A stretch of DNA of 13,901 bases from the NCBI GenBank assembly GCA_937876435.1, contig CALEIL010000448.1:1-13901 (forward strand), in the 5' to 3' direction. Positions 1 through 8,044 of this stretch are shown piece after piece. The position numbers and the translations under genes were made by a program. The stretch is from an uncultured Bacteroidota bacterium. Lineage in GTDB: Bacteria; Bacteroidota; Bacteroidia; Chitinophagales; Saprospiraceae. The notes under the pieces are model-generated. The model did no database searches. It was given only the letters and a program-made list of their open reading frames with translations, and was not told the origin of the DNA. How positions within the stretch are numbered: position 1 is the first letter of the stretch; each line of letters starts with the position of its first letter.

Positions 1-165
1 GATTTGAGATTGAACCTGTCAGAGGATTCCGTCCCAGCCAGTCCTGGGATTAACACGACCCTTCCGGGCGTGACCCGGAATCTCATGCTGCACAATGGGT
101 CGTGACCATTGGACGGGTATTCTGGCAATGGGCCCTGTCTCATGGGCAGAGGGATTCTATCTTAT
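1..165. other. Palindromic, possibly structured region of unknown role
   Basis: Several complementary arms can be seen. An 8-bp perfect pair (54-61 with 97-104) directly stacks on a 7-bp hairpin (62-68 with 74-80, 5-nt loop). A 6-bp hairpin lies at 32-37/44-49, and an alternative long-range 6-bp pairing joins 29-34 with 111-116. A related pair of words (CCTGTC followed by AGAG and GATTC) occurs near 17-30 and again near 135-156. No T-run follows any stem. Both strands also have short open frames that run off the left edge, so the pairing could be part of a structured RNA, a mobile-element end or a coding tail. I do not recognise a known RNA family. Confidence 0.3.
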
Positions 166-186
166 TTCGTCCGCGTCCGCACATTT

Positions 187-846
187 TTAGGATTTCGTGT
201 TTTGGTCTTTTGGGCCGATAAAATAGTCTGAACTCGTATCTTCTTTGCTGCGTATTTTTTTGCTGAAATTGACTCTGGCCCTCTTTTCACTGAGGAACAT
301 TTCATGTATGCCGGTTATATTTTTTGGAAACGACATGGTATTGTTTATTGAAAGTGACGAAGCCATTTCTGTAACATCGTGATCGGTCCCTATATAGGTG
401 AATGTCCATCGATTCTGCTTTAATTCCTCAATCAACCGCCTAATTTCATTTCCTGAAAATTCTTTGGAGGCATTCTCTGCACCATCTGTCAACACGGTGA
501 CCAATACATTATAATCGGTCCGTCCTTCCAATGAATACTTCAGTTTGTGAATACCAAAGCCAATCGCATCATACAATGGCGTGGTAGCGTTCGGGTGGTA
601 CCTGCTGTCGTCTATTTGATTTAGTTTACTGACCGGGTCCAGGAAGTGCAATATTTTTTGGCCGAGCCCATTAAATGAAATAAAAGAAATGTAGTGCTCT
701 TGCTCCGGAAATTGTTGTTCAATTCCCTGAATGGTCTGCACCAATTCATTAAAACCTTGAATGATGGTTCGTTTAATGGCTTGCATGGAACCGCTTTCGT
801 CCAAAATAATGAGGTTGTGTACCTGATGCTTTTTGTCGTTGTTCAT
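187..846 (-). CDS. Cytosolic von Willebrand factor A (vWA) domain protein
   Basis: A 219-residue protein made almost entirely of one vWA domain. The metal-binding MIDAS motif looks complete: DESGS at residues 16-20, T89 in TTPLYDAI, and D121 in LTDGAEN. No signal peptide or membrane segment is visible, so it should be cytosolic. vWA domains bind a divalent cation and mediate protein-protein contacts; the partner here is unknown because no AAA ATPase or Ter-type gene lies beside it. The frame can be extended upstream to 930, but those 28 residues do not look like protein, and the ATG at 846 leads straight into the conserved first strand (HNLIILDESGSM). No Shine-Dalgarno sequence is seen before this start, as is usual in Bacteroidota. 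The charged tail after about residue 190 is likely flexible. The gene stands alone, divergent from the sigma factor cluster. Confidence 0.85.
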   Translation of the reverse strand: MNNDKKHQVHNLIILDESGSMQAIKRTIIQGFNELVQTIQGIEQQFPEQEHYISFISFNGLGQKILHFLDPVSKLNQIDDSRYHPNATTPLYDAIGFGIHKLKYSLEGRTDYNVLVTVLTDGAENASKEFSGNEIRRLIEELKQNRWTFTYIGTDHDVTEMASSLSINNTMSFPKNITGIHEMFLSEKRARVNFSKKIRSKEDTSSDYFIGPKDQNTKS

Positions 847-893
847 GATCTTTTTTTTTGTTTTAAATACTGCACTGAAACACTTATAATTCA

Positions 894-901
894 CAAAACT
901 A
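894..901 (-). promoter_or_regulatory. Candidate -7 promoter element of the vWA gene
   Basis: The minus strand reads TAGTTTTG, a full match to the Bacteroidota -7 consensus TAnnTTTG. It lies about 48 nt upstream of the ATG at 846, giving an inferred leader of about 40 nt. The nearest upstream TTG is 26 nt away, slightly more than the usual spacing, so the -33 element is weak or absent. Confidence 0.35.
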
Positions 902-939
902 CTACGTTGGTGTGCAGCTTTACTACACAACTAAAAATG

Positions 940-998
940 AGCCCAGGTTGCTTGTCAACCGGGCCCAATAGCCCGCTGTAGCTGGGAATCATTTTTTT
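940..998 (+). terminator. Branched hairpin followed by T7, terminator-like
   Basis: An outer stem (942-946 with 982-986, CCCAG/CTGGG) encloses two adjacent hairpins: 946-950/956-960 (GGTTG/CAACC) and 960-964/971-975 (CGGGC/GCCCG). The arms share one base at each junction. A run of seven T follows at 992-998. On the minus strand the element is followed by five T. It could therefore end transcription from either side, but no intact gene feeds into it on either strand. It may terminate a short antisense transcript or be left over from the remnant gene next to it. Confidence 0.4.
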
Positions 999-1206
999 AA
1001 ATTTCGGTTTGTGTGCTACAGATTTTAATTTTGTGAAATGGTTTGGATTTCAAATCCAACACTTTTTGGAGCTCCGCTAATTTCTGCTGGGATTCGGAAC
1101 ATTTACGTACAATTATTTCTTTGCCTGCTGTATTATACCTACTTGTCGCAATCCTGGTTATTTCATTCCAGTTAAATAGCTGGATTTGATCGAGCCCATC
1201 TATAGC
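997..1206 (-). pseudogene. C-terminal remnant of a small protein, no start codon
   Basis: The minus strand has an open segment of 69 codons ending in TAA at 997-999. It contains phrases with normal protein character, such as DQIQLFNWNEITRIAT and KEIIVRKCSESQQKLAELQ. No ATG lies in the open part. Immediately upstream in the same frame is TAG (1207-1209), preceded by ATG GAA, and the frame then stays readable up to the 11-base homopolymer at 1249-1259. The alternating hydrophobic strand followed by a Lys/Glu-rich helix is reminiscent of a PH-like domain end, but this is only an impression. A decayed gene with a nonsense mutation fits best; chance openness is possible. Confidence 0.35.
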
Positions 1207-1294
1207 CTATTCCATTGAAAATATTTCTGACCCTAAACCTCCTCCTGGTTTTTTTTTTTGCCCGTAAATGACCCTGTTTTTGATAGAATTCTGA
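1207..1294. other. Intergenic stretch with an 11-base T homopolymer
   Basis: Between the remnant gene and the sigma factor promoter the only notable feature is an uninterrupted run of 11 T (1249-1259). It lies about 36 nt upstream of the inferred -7 element of the sigma factor gene. Runs of this length can vary by slippage, so promoter-distal length variation is conceivable, but nothing here proves it. Confidence 0.4.
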
Positions 1295-1302
1295 TATATT
1301 TG
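1295..1302 (+). promoter_or_regulatory. Candidate -7 promoter element of the sigma/FecR/SusCD cluster
   Basis: TATATTTG matches the Bacteroidota -7 consensus TAnnTTTG at every defined position. It ends 26 nt before the sigma factor ATG, so the inferred leader is about 20 nt. A TTTTTG lies at 1277-1282, but only 12 nt upstream, shorter than the usual -33 spacing of about 20 nt. The housekeeping-type element suggests basal expression of the sigma factor independent of its own activity. Confidence 0.45.
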
Positions 1303-1328
1303 AAAAAGAAAGATCGATAAAGACCGAA

Positions 1329-1901
1329 ATGGATTTTTCCAGGGATGAGAGAGTTTTATTATTTCAAAGGATAGCTAAAGGGGATCCCGTAGCTTTTGAG
1401 CAGGCTTTTGAAATGTACAGGCATGGGCTTTATGTAATAGCATTTAAATTGACCAAATCTAAACCTGTCTCTGAAGACATCGTTCAGGATGTCTTCAAAG
1501 ATCTTTGGAAAGGAAAGCACAATCTTGTCAAAGTGGAGGATCCGTCTTCTTATATCTTTTCCATAACCTATCGCAAAGCCTTTCAGTATCTTAAGCAAGT
1601 CGCGCAGGACCAATACCTCTATGAAGATCTGAAACAGAATCTCAGGTCGATTTCCTATTCCGATGATAAAAAGCTGGAAGCAGATGAAATGAAAGTGATC
1701 CTTCAAGAAATCATCGAGGAGCTTCCACCCCGCAGGCTGTTAATTTTTAAAATGAGCCGTGAAAAGGGATTGAGTTATGAAGAAATTGCTCAACAACTGA
1801 ATATATCTCCGCTGACCGTAAAAAAGCAAATTACCTTGGCTTTAAAAGCTATCCGGGTGAGTCTGGCAAAAGTTTCCTCTGACTTTAAAAGATTTTTGTA
1901 A
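1329..1901 (+). CDS. FecI-type ECF RNA polymerase sigma-70 factor
   Basis: A 190-residue sigma factor of the extracytoplasmic-function class that in Bacteroidota accompanies FecR and SusC/SusD genes. Region 2 spans about residues 20-87, with DPVAFEQAFEMYRHGLY and SEDIVQDVFKDLWK, which recognise the -10-type element and bind core polymerase. Region 4 spans about 125-178 and contains the helix-turn-helix LSYEEIAQQLNISPLTVKKQ (148-167), which reads the -35-type element. Regions 1.1 and 3 are absent, as expected for ECF factors, and the length is normal. FecR follows 103 bp downstream on the same strand, and a SusC with an STN domain comes next. This is the standard order for trans-envelope signalling, in which the sigma factor is held at the inner membrane by FecR until ligand uptake. 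The ATG at 1329 places the conserved helices normally. Confidence 0.95.
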   Translation: MDFSRDERVLLFQRIAKGDPVAFEQAFEMYRHGLYVIAFKLTKSKPVSEDIVQDVFKDLWKGKHNLVKVEDPSSYIFSITYRKAFQYLKQVAQDQYLYEDLKQNLRSISYSDDKKLEADEMKVILQEIIEELPPRRLLIFKMSREKGLSYEEIAQQLNISPLTVKKQITLALKAIRVSLAKVSSDFKRFL

Positions 1902-2004
1902 AAAAATCCAACTTAGAGTACTCCCTTATCGCATTTTCTTACACTACTTCCTATAACGGCGAGTGCCGACAGAGCAGTTGACTGCTTAAAATAAAGATGA
2001 ATTT
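1902..2004 (+). other. Sigma-FecR spacer with two small hairpins
   Basis: The 103-bp gap holds a CGGC/GCCG hairpin (1957-1960 with 1965-1968) and an AGCAGT/ACTGCT hairpin (1973-1978 with 1981-1986). Neither is followed by a T-run, so they do not look like terminators. No TAnnTTTG element is visible. FecR could be reached by read-through from the sigma gene or from an ECF-dependent promoter whose motif I cannot recognise. Confidence 0.35.
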
Positions 2005-3156
2005 ATGAATGACGACATGGAATATATGAACCGTCTATTCGGCAAATATATTCGAGATGAAATTTCTGAGGAGGAACTGGAAATCCTTTTCAAGAGCATA
2101 AAAGAACGGGATTTCGAGAATTTTGTGCCCGAAACAGAAATGGTGAAATATTTCCGGAATGAAATTGAAGATCTCATCGGGGAGGAGATTCCGCCGGACA
2201 CGCAAAAAGGAAAAGTGCTGCAATTTAATCTGAAGTGGATCGCCTCGGTGGCAGCTGCCATTCTGCTCCTCGTGGTTTCGGGGGTCTATCTCTACCAGTT
2301 GGATAAAAACGATGATATGGTGCATGATGAACCTGTTCACTCTGCTGATCCACTGGATGTCATGCCCGGACAAAACTATGCTGTCTTGACTTCTTCCAAA
2401 GGTGAGAATATCATATTATCTGATACAGACGACGGTCAGTTGAATACCGGGGAGGATGTCGAAGTGTTAAAGGTCAATGACGGGGAATTAATTTATAAAT
2501 CACAAGGACAGGCAGAAAAAAATGAGTTGATCTATAATACCCTCTCCACCCCCAGGGGCGGGCAGTATCAGTTGACCTTATCGGATGGAACCAGAGTCTG
2601 GCTGAATGCAGCATCATCCATTCGGTTCCCTGTCGAATTTTTAGCGGATGAAAGACGAGTGGAAATTACGGGAGAAGTATATTTTGATGTGGCTCATAAT
2701 GATCATCAATCCTTTATAGTACATGCCGGCTCATCAGTTATAGAGGACCTAGGCACAGCTTTCAATGTGACAGCCTATGAAGACGAAGGGAGCGTGAAAA
2801 CCACATTGGTCGAAGGCATTGTCAAAGTGCAAGAATATATATTGAGTCCGGGTGAGCAAGCCATACAAGATGAAAATGACAATATCCAGATCCTGAAGAA
2901 TGTTGATTTGGACAATATAGTCTCCTGGAAGGACGGTTTCTTTTCTTTTGAAAATGCAAACCTCGCTGAGATTATGAATGTCCTTTCGCGTTGGTATGAC
3001 CTCGAGGTCGAATATGAAAGCGCAGTGGATCCCGACAAAAGATTTTCAGGGAAAATTGATCGAAATCTGACATTGCGGCAGGTCCTTGACGGATTGAAGC
3101 TAACTGTACAAAATTTTGATATACAACCGGGAAATAAAATCATAATTAGGGGATAG
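2005..3156 (+). CDS. FecR-family anti-sigma factor, inner membrane
   Basis: A 383-residue single-pass membrane protein. Residues 1-75 are a cytoplasmic acidic helical region expected to bind the sigma factor encoded just upstream. A transmembrane segment follows at about 77-98 (WIASVAAAILLLVVSGVYLY). The periplasmic part holds a FecR beta domain at about 180-280, including TPRGGQYQLTLSDGTRVWLN and GEVYFDVAH. A C-terminal domain at about 312-381 (FENANLAEIMNVLSRWY, RFSGKI, LTLRQVLDGL) resembles DUF4974 and has a fold similar to the STN domain found in the next gene. In this family the periplasmic C-terminus receives the signal from the STN domain of the TonB-dependent transporter. The domain set is complete and the length typical. 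The ATG at 2005 gives a natural N-terminus. Confidence 0.93.
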   Translation: MNDDMEYMNRLFGKYIRDEISEEELEILFKSIKERDFENFVPETEMVKYFRNEIEDLIGEEIPPDTQKGKVLQFNLKWIASVAAAILLLVVSGVYLYQLDKNDDMVHDEPVHSADPLDVMPGQNYAVLTSSKGENIILSDTDDGQLNTGEDVEVLKVNDGELIYKSQGQAEKNELIYNTLSTPRGGQYQLTLSDGTRVWLNAASSIRFPVEFLADERRVEITGEVYFDVAHNDHQSFIVHAGSSVIEDLGTAFNVTAYEDEGSVKTTLVEGIVKVQEYILSPGEQAIQDENDNIQILKNVDLDNIVSWKDGFFSFENANLAEIMNVLSRWYDLEVEYESAVDPDKRFSGKIDRNLTLRQVLDGLKLTVQNFDIQPGNKIIIRG

Positions 3157-3195
3157 CAAGAGGAAATCGGTTGTGCAAATAGATGAAAAGATTTT

Positions 3196-6100
3196 ATGGA
3201 ACGAAATATATGGTTTGCGATGAGATGGATGACCAGATTGTTGAAATATAAAGAATCCGGTGAAAAGGTTTCTTTGTTTGGTAGAGAAACTTGTGAGCCT
3301 GCTTTTTCCGGACGGCCCAATAGATTAGCAGGATATACCTGCATCTTCCTGTTGTTTGTTTTTGGGGGTAAGAGTGCGGAGTGCTTTTCACAGACTTTTG
3401 ATTATCAAGTGGAGAATGTCCGTTTTTTAGAAGCCCTCAAGGCTCTTGAGTCAAAATCCGGATACTCTATATTTTATGATCAGGAGATTGTAGACGAGTC
3501 AACTTCTATTTCCGTTGATTTGAAAAATGCCGATCTGACACAGGTCTTAGAGACCGTTCTGATGAATAGATCCATTACCTACAATATTCAGGGGAAGACG
3601 ATTTTTTTATACGGTCTATCTGAAAAAGACAGTGAATCGGTCATTCCGGAATCGGATCCCATTGAAATCGAAGGCAAAGTCTCCGGTCAGGATGGTGAAC
3701 CCCTGATCGGGGTAAACGTTCGGATAAAAGAAACAAATAAAGGAACAGCCACCGATTTTGACGGCCGGTTTGAACTTCAGGATGTAGATGAAGATGCTGT
3801 TTTAATCTTCTCTTATATTGGTTACGAAACGCAGGAAATCCCCCTCAATGGAAGTACTGAAATTTCTGTGATTCTGATAGAGGATTCACAAGCCATTGAA
3901 GAAGTAGTGGTGGTGGGATACGGAACCAAAAAGAAGAGCAATCTGATCGGTTCGATCTCATCCCTTACCAGTGATGAGATCGAAAAAAGTCAGCAGCATG
4001 ATTTGATTTCCGTATTGCAAGGCAGAGCCGCAGGAGTACAGGTGACCACGAGTTCAGGTGCTCCGGGCGGGGGCATGACTATCCAGGTACGGGGTGCTTC
4101 TTCTTTAAATTCCGGGAATTCTCCTCTTTTTATCGTGGATGGCATTCCATTGGAATCCAATTCCATGTCGTTGTTAAATCAGGATGATCCGGGGGTAAAT
4201 CCCATAGCCGATATCAATCCCAACGATATCGAATCGATAGAGGTCCTGAAGGATGCTGCTTCTACAGCTATTTATGGTGCCCGTGCTGCCAACGGGGTGG
4301 TCTTGATTACCACCAAGCGAGGGAAGGCAGGAAAACCAATCATCAAACTGAATGCTTACACGGGCCTCAGTGAAGTTCCACGGAAACTAGGTGTTTTGAA
4401 TGCGACTCAATGGAGATCAGCGGTTTTAGATGCCTATGACAATATGGACAATCCTGATATACCCCACTCTGCCGTGGTGGATTCTCTGAGTCCGAAGAAT
4501 AACGGAGATGTGGACTGGCAGAGCGAGATGTTTAGAAGAGCCCATCAGAATAGTATCAATCTTTCCGTGATGGGAGGCGCCGATAATTTCGGATATGCCT
4601 GGAGTGCTTCTTATCTAAACCAGGAAGGGATCCTGATCAATACGGATTATAAAAGAATTACATCGCGATTGAATACCGATTTGAAGGTCACAGATCGATT
4701 GACGATCGGACAAAGTATTTCTTATACGAACGGTGCACATACGAAGGTGAATTCCGGCGGGGTGGGAAATAAAAGTTTGATCAGACAATTGTTGATTCGT
4801 CCTCCTACTTATGCGATGTATTTGCCGGACGGCAGTTACAACGGATATCAGAACGGGCAGCGAAATCCTGTGGGACTGGCCAACCTGGCTACCGATGTCA
4901 ACCAGTCGCACCGGATGATCGGGAGTCAGTACGTCGAAGTGGAGCTTATGGAAGCATTGAAAATCAGGAGCAATATGAATCTGGATTACATCAGTATGAA
5001 AGAAGATTATTTTCTGCCTTCTTCCCTGGATTATCGGGAAGGGTGGAATGAGGGTAAAGTCCGTTCTTCCGGAAATCTCACCTGGGGCAATGAAACCTAT
5101 TTATCATATAACCATATGCTCAATAACCGTCACAATTTTTCAGTTATGGGTGGGCTTGGCTTTCAAAGATGGAAGCGAACGATCACGGGACTTGACGGGT
5201 TGAACTTTGCGAGTGACAGGATTATCACTTTAAACGGAGCGGGGACCATATCCAATCAACAGGTAAATCGCGTCAGCGAACACGCTTTGAGGTCCTACTT
5301 TGGCCGCATATCCTACGATTATGAAGGGCGATATCTGGCCGAGGCCAATCTTAGGGTGGATGGTTCTTCACGCTTCGGTAAAAATCAACGGTATGGTTTC
5401 TTTCCTTCGGCTTCTCTGGGATGGAGATTCACTGGAGAAAGGTTTATGGCCGATCAGAATATCATCTCGGACGGTAAGCTCAGAATCAGTGCCGGACGGA
5501 CTGGAAATGAGTCGATCGGTGATTACACGGCACAGGGACAGTTTTTGGTGGGAACAAATTATTTAAATAATTCAGGGGCGGCTCCGACCATCACCTCCAA
5601 TTCGGATCTCACCTGGGAAACCACTACCGAATATGACGTGGGCTTGGATTTGTCTTTCCTGAATCATCGGATCGAAGTGGCTGTTGATGTTTATTTGAAA
5701 AAAACGAGCGGTTTATTATTTAATGTGCCGGTACCTCTGACCACGGGCTTTGAATCCGTCACTCAAAACGTAGGAAATATTGAGAATCGGGGAATCGAAG
5801 GCTCGTTTGTATCCCGTAATGTGGTGGGAGAATTTCAATGGAATACCAGCTTCAATATAAGCACCAATCGAAATCGAATTACCAGTCTTCCCAGTGAATT
5901 GTTGACGAACGGATATATTCAAAACGGACCCTACCACATCTTACAGGTGGGTCAACCGATCGGGATCTTCTATGGGTACAAATTTTTGGGAGTATATGCT
6001 ACCGATGAGGATAATGTAAAAGGGCTTTCCTATGGGGCCAACGGACCTGTATTCAAAGGCGGGGAACCGATCTGGCACGATGCCAACAATGATAACATCA

Positions 6101-6636
6101 TCGATGAAAATGATCGTGTGATTATCGGGGATGCTACCCCGATGTTCTGGGGCGGGATGAATAATGGATTTTCTTACAAAGGATTTTCATTGGAAGTCTT
6201 TTTACAATTTGTGTACGGGAATGATATTTACAGTGTACTCAACCACGAACGAAATTCTATCAGACGATATGATAATTTATCGACCGATGCTCTGAACCGG
6301 TGGCGAAAACAGGGAGATATTACCACTTTTCCCAAGCCGGTGAGGGACGACCCTAGAGAAAGTGATAGCAGGATTCAGGATCGTTGGATCGAGGACGGGT
6401 CCTATATGAAAATAAAGAATGTGATGTTGAGTTATGATCTCAATAGCGATTTGATTTCACGTATCGGATTGAGTACTCTGCAGATTTATCTGTCGGCTAC
6501 CGATTTGCTGACTTTTACCAGATACACTGCTTTTGATCCCGACGTGAATTCTTTCGGCGGGATCCGACCGGGTGTGGATTACGGCACGTATCCGTTGAAC
6601 CGGAGTTTCTTTTTTGGGATAAAGGCGGAATTTTAA
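3196..6636 (+). CDS. SusC/RagA-family TonB-linked outer-membrane transporter with STN domain
   Basis: A 1146-residue outer-membrane transporter. In order: a long N-terminal leader whose hydrophobic core lies at about 44-58; an STN domain at about 66-138 (FLEALKALESKSGYSIFYD, DLTQVLETVL); a carboxypeptidase-regulatory-like domain at about 157-220 (GKVSGQDGEPLIGVNV, TDFDGRFEL, FSYIGYETQEI); the conserved EEVVVVGYG segment at 235-243; a plug domain to about 375 (VRGASSLNSGNSPLFIVDG, IESIEVLKDAASTAIYGARA); and a 22-strand-type barrel ending in a terminal Phe, as outer-membrane barrels do. With SusD it would form a TonB-powered importer. The STN domain marks it as a signalling transporter that acts on the FecR encoded 39 bp upstream. 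ATG at 3196 is chosen; ATGs at 3220 and 3229 are possible and would shorten the unusually long leader. Confidence 0.95.
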   Translation: MERNIWFAMRWMTRLLKYKESGEKVSLFGRETCEPAFSGRPNRLAGYTCIFLLFVFGGKSAECFSQTFDYQVENVRFLEALKALESKSGYSIFYDQEIVDESTSISVDLKNADLTQVLETVLMNRSITYNIQGKTIFLYGLSEKDSESVIPESDPIEIEGKVSGQDGEPLIGVNVRIKETNKGTATDFDGRFELQDVDEDAVLIFSYIGYETQEIPLNGSTEISVILIEDSQAIEEVVVVGYGTKKKSNLIGSISSLTSDEIEKSQQHDLISVLQGRAAGVQVTTSSGAPGGGMTIQVRGASSLNSGNSPLFIVDGIPLESNSMSLLNQDDPGVNPIADINPNDIESIEVLKDAASTAIYGARAANGVVLITTKRGKAGKPIIKLNAYTGLSEVPRKLGVLNATQWRSAVLDAYDNMDNPDIPHSAVVDSLSPKNNGDVDWQSEMFRRAHQNSINLSVMGGADNFGYAWSASYLNQEGILINTDYKRITSRLNTDLKVTDRLTIGQSISYTNGAHTKVNSGGVGNKSLIRQLLIRPPTYAMYLPDGSYNGYQNGQRNPVGLANLATDVNQSHRMIGSQYVEVELMEALKIRSNMNLDYISMKEDYFLPSSLDYREGWNEGKVRSSGNLTWGNETYLSYNHMLNNRHNFSVMGGLGFQRWKRTITGLDGLNFASDRIITLNGAGTISNQQVNRVSEHALRSYFGRISYDYEGRYLAEANLRVDGSSRFGKNQRYGFFPSASLGWRFTGERFMADQNIISDGKLRISAGRTGNESIGDYTAQGQFLVGTNYLNNSGAAPTITSNSDLTWETTTEYDVGLDLSFLNHRIEVAVDVYLKKTSGLLFNVPVPLTTGFESVTQNVGNIENRGIEGSFVSRNVVGEFQWNTSFNISTNRNRITSLPSELLTNGYIQNGPYHILQVGQPIGIFYGYKFLGVYATDEDNVKGLSYGANGPVFKGGEPIWHDANNDNIIDENDRVIIGDATPMFWGGMNNGFSYKGFSLEVFLQFVYGNDIYSVLNHERNSIRRYDNLSTDALNRWRKQGDITTFPKPVRDDPRESDSRIQDRWIEDGSYMKIKNVMLSYDLNSDLISRIGLSTLQIYLSATDLLTFTRYTAFDPDVNSFGGIRPGVDYGTYPLNRSFFFGIKAEF

Positions 6637-6647
6637 AGTTATAAAAA

Positions 6648-7985
6648 ATGAGAAAAATTATTTCTTTGGTGGTTTCGGTTGTTTTCGTCTTATCCTGTTC
6701 TCTGGACATAGAGCCGATCAGTGAGTTTTCAGCCAGCGGATTTTACAAAACGGCTGATGATGCTCGGGCCGGCGTATATGGGATATACAATGCCGCGCAA
6801 TCGGCGTTTAGTCGAAATCTGGCTTTCTGGGGCGAAGGCAGGGCAGATGCCGTGGATACCCGCCATTCGGGCGATCCCCGAATGTTGTTGAACAATACTC
6901 TGAACAAGGATATGCGATCCGCCAATTGGACAGGTTTATATCAAATCATCAGTCGGGCCAATTATGCGGTAAAGTATGTCCCGGAGGTGTTATCCGACGA
7001 GGGTCTTGGAGCGACCTTGATGGGGCAGGCCCGGGGGTTGAGAGCCATGGCTTATTTCTATGCCGTGAGGATATGGGGAGATGTGCCTTTGGTTTTGGAA
7101 CCTTTCGAGGGCACGGAACAGGAGATTTTTGTACGTAGGACGGATCAGGAAACCGTGCTGGCACAGGTAGAGCAGGATTTGTTGTATGCTAGTCGGAACG
7201 CGCCTACAGGAGGAGAGAAAACCCTGTTTACTTCCGGGGCGGCTTATGCTTTATTGACGCATCTGTATATGTGGCAGCATGATTACGGGAAAGCTTCATC
7301 CTATGCCGATACGGTCATGGCAGATGCTTCTTATACCCTGGTATCCATCGATGATTGGAATAAGATTTTCACAAACGGAAACAGCAGGGAGAGTATTTTT
7401 GAAATCGGATATAATGAGGATCAGACGAATATGTTGCGGGTCCTATACGCGCTCGGTTCCGACAGCGACTATTTTCCCAGTGAAACTTTTATGAACACCT
7501 TTGAAAACGGAGATCTGAGGCAGGACCTCATTTATGATGTGACCAGGGCATTTCCCAGGATGATCTGGAAATTTTTCGGAAAAGGATTTAATGATGAAGA
7601 TCCGTCCCTGTCCACTCATAATATAGTCATGCTGCGATTGGCAGACATTGTATTGTTGAAAGCAGAAGCGCTTCATCAATTAGGGGATACGAAAGGAGCT
7701 TTGGATCTTTTAAACCGGATTCGAAGCAGAGCTGCTTTACCCGATCTCGATGAAAGTACTGCGGTGACTTTATATGGAGATATCGAATCTGCAATATTAC
7801 ACGAGCGCCTGGTCGAATTGTCCTATGAGGGATATCGATGGTTTGATCTGGTCCGGACCGGCAAAGCGATTCCTAAGATGAACCCGAAAAACGGATTGGC
7901 TGAGGAGGACAATCTGGTCTGGCCGATTAGTGGTGACGCCATCAACCGAAACCCCAGTCTGGTGCAAAATGAATACTATAAATGA
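6648..7985 (+). CDS. SusD/RagB-family surface lipoprotein
   Basis: A 445-residue lipoprotein, somewhat short for SusD homologues. The signal peptide ends in the lipobox VLSC with lipidated C17. The N-terminal SusD segment (FYKTADDARAGVYGIYNA) and tetratricopeptide-like helices follow. The conserved C-terminal part includes VMLRLADIVLLKAEALHQLG, ALDLLNRIRSRAALP and HERLVELSYEGYRWFDLVRT, the family signature near the end. SusD proteins cap the matching SusC barrel and capture ligand, usually a glycan or peptide. The gene starts 11 bp after the SusC stop, so the two are co-transcribed and probably co-translated. Ligand identity cannot be derived from sequence. Confidence 0.95.
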   Translation: MRKIISLVVSVVFVLSCSLDIEPISEFSASGFYKTADDARAGVYGIYNAAQSAFSRNLAFWGEGRADAVDTRHSGDPRMLLNNTLNKDMRSANWTGLYQIISRANYAVKYVPEVLSDEGLGATLMGQARGLRAMAYFYAVRIWGDVPLVLEPFEGTEQEIFVRRTDQETVLAQVEQDLLYASRNAPTGGEKTLFTSGAAYALLTHLYMWQHDYGKASSYADTVMADASYTLVSIDDWNKIFTNGNSRESIFEIGYNEDQTNMLRVLYALGSDSDYFPSETFMNTFENGDLRQDLIYDVTRAFPRMIWKFFGKGFNDEDPSLSTHNIVMLRLADIVLLKAEALHQLGDTKGALDLLNRIRSRAALPDLDESTAVTLYGDIESAILHERLVELSYEGYRWFDLVRTGKAIPKMNPKNGLAEEDNLVWPISGDAINRNPSLVQNEYYK

Positions 7986-8044
7986 TGTCTTTGGCCAGCG
8001 ACTGCCTAAGCCAGATAGATATTTTGAAGTGAAGATGTAAAGAC

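Noticed and set aside
1..165. tRNA, tmRNA or group II intron domain
   Set aside because: No cloverleaf, no T-arm with a matching stem, no CCA end and no domain V-type hairpin could be found.
694..981. Plus-strand open frame of 95 codons opposite the vWA gene start
   Set aside because: It is antisense to a well-supported vWA gene with a complete MIDAS motif, and its sequence has no protein-like character.
2775..3391. Minus-strand open frames across the FecR/SusC junction
   Set aside because: They are shadows of two strongly supported plus-strand genes and show no recognisable motifs.
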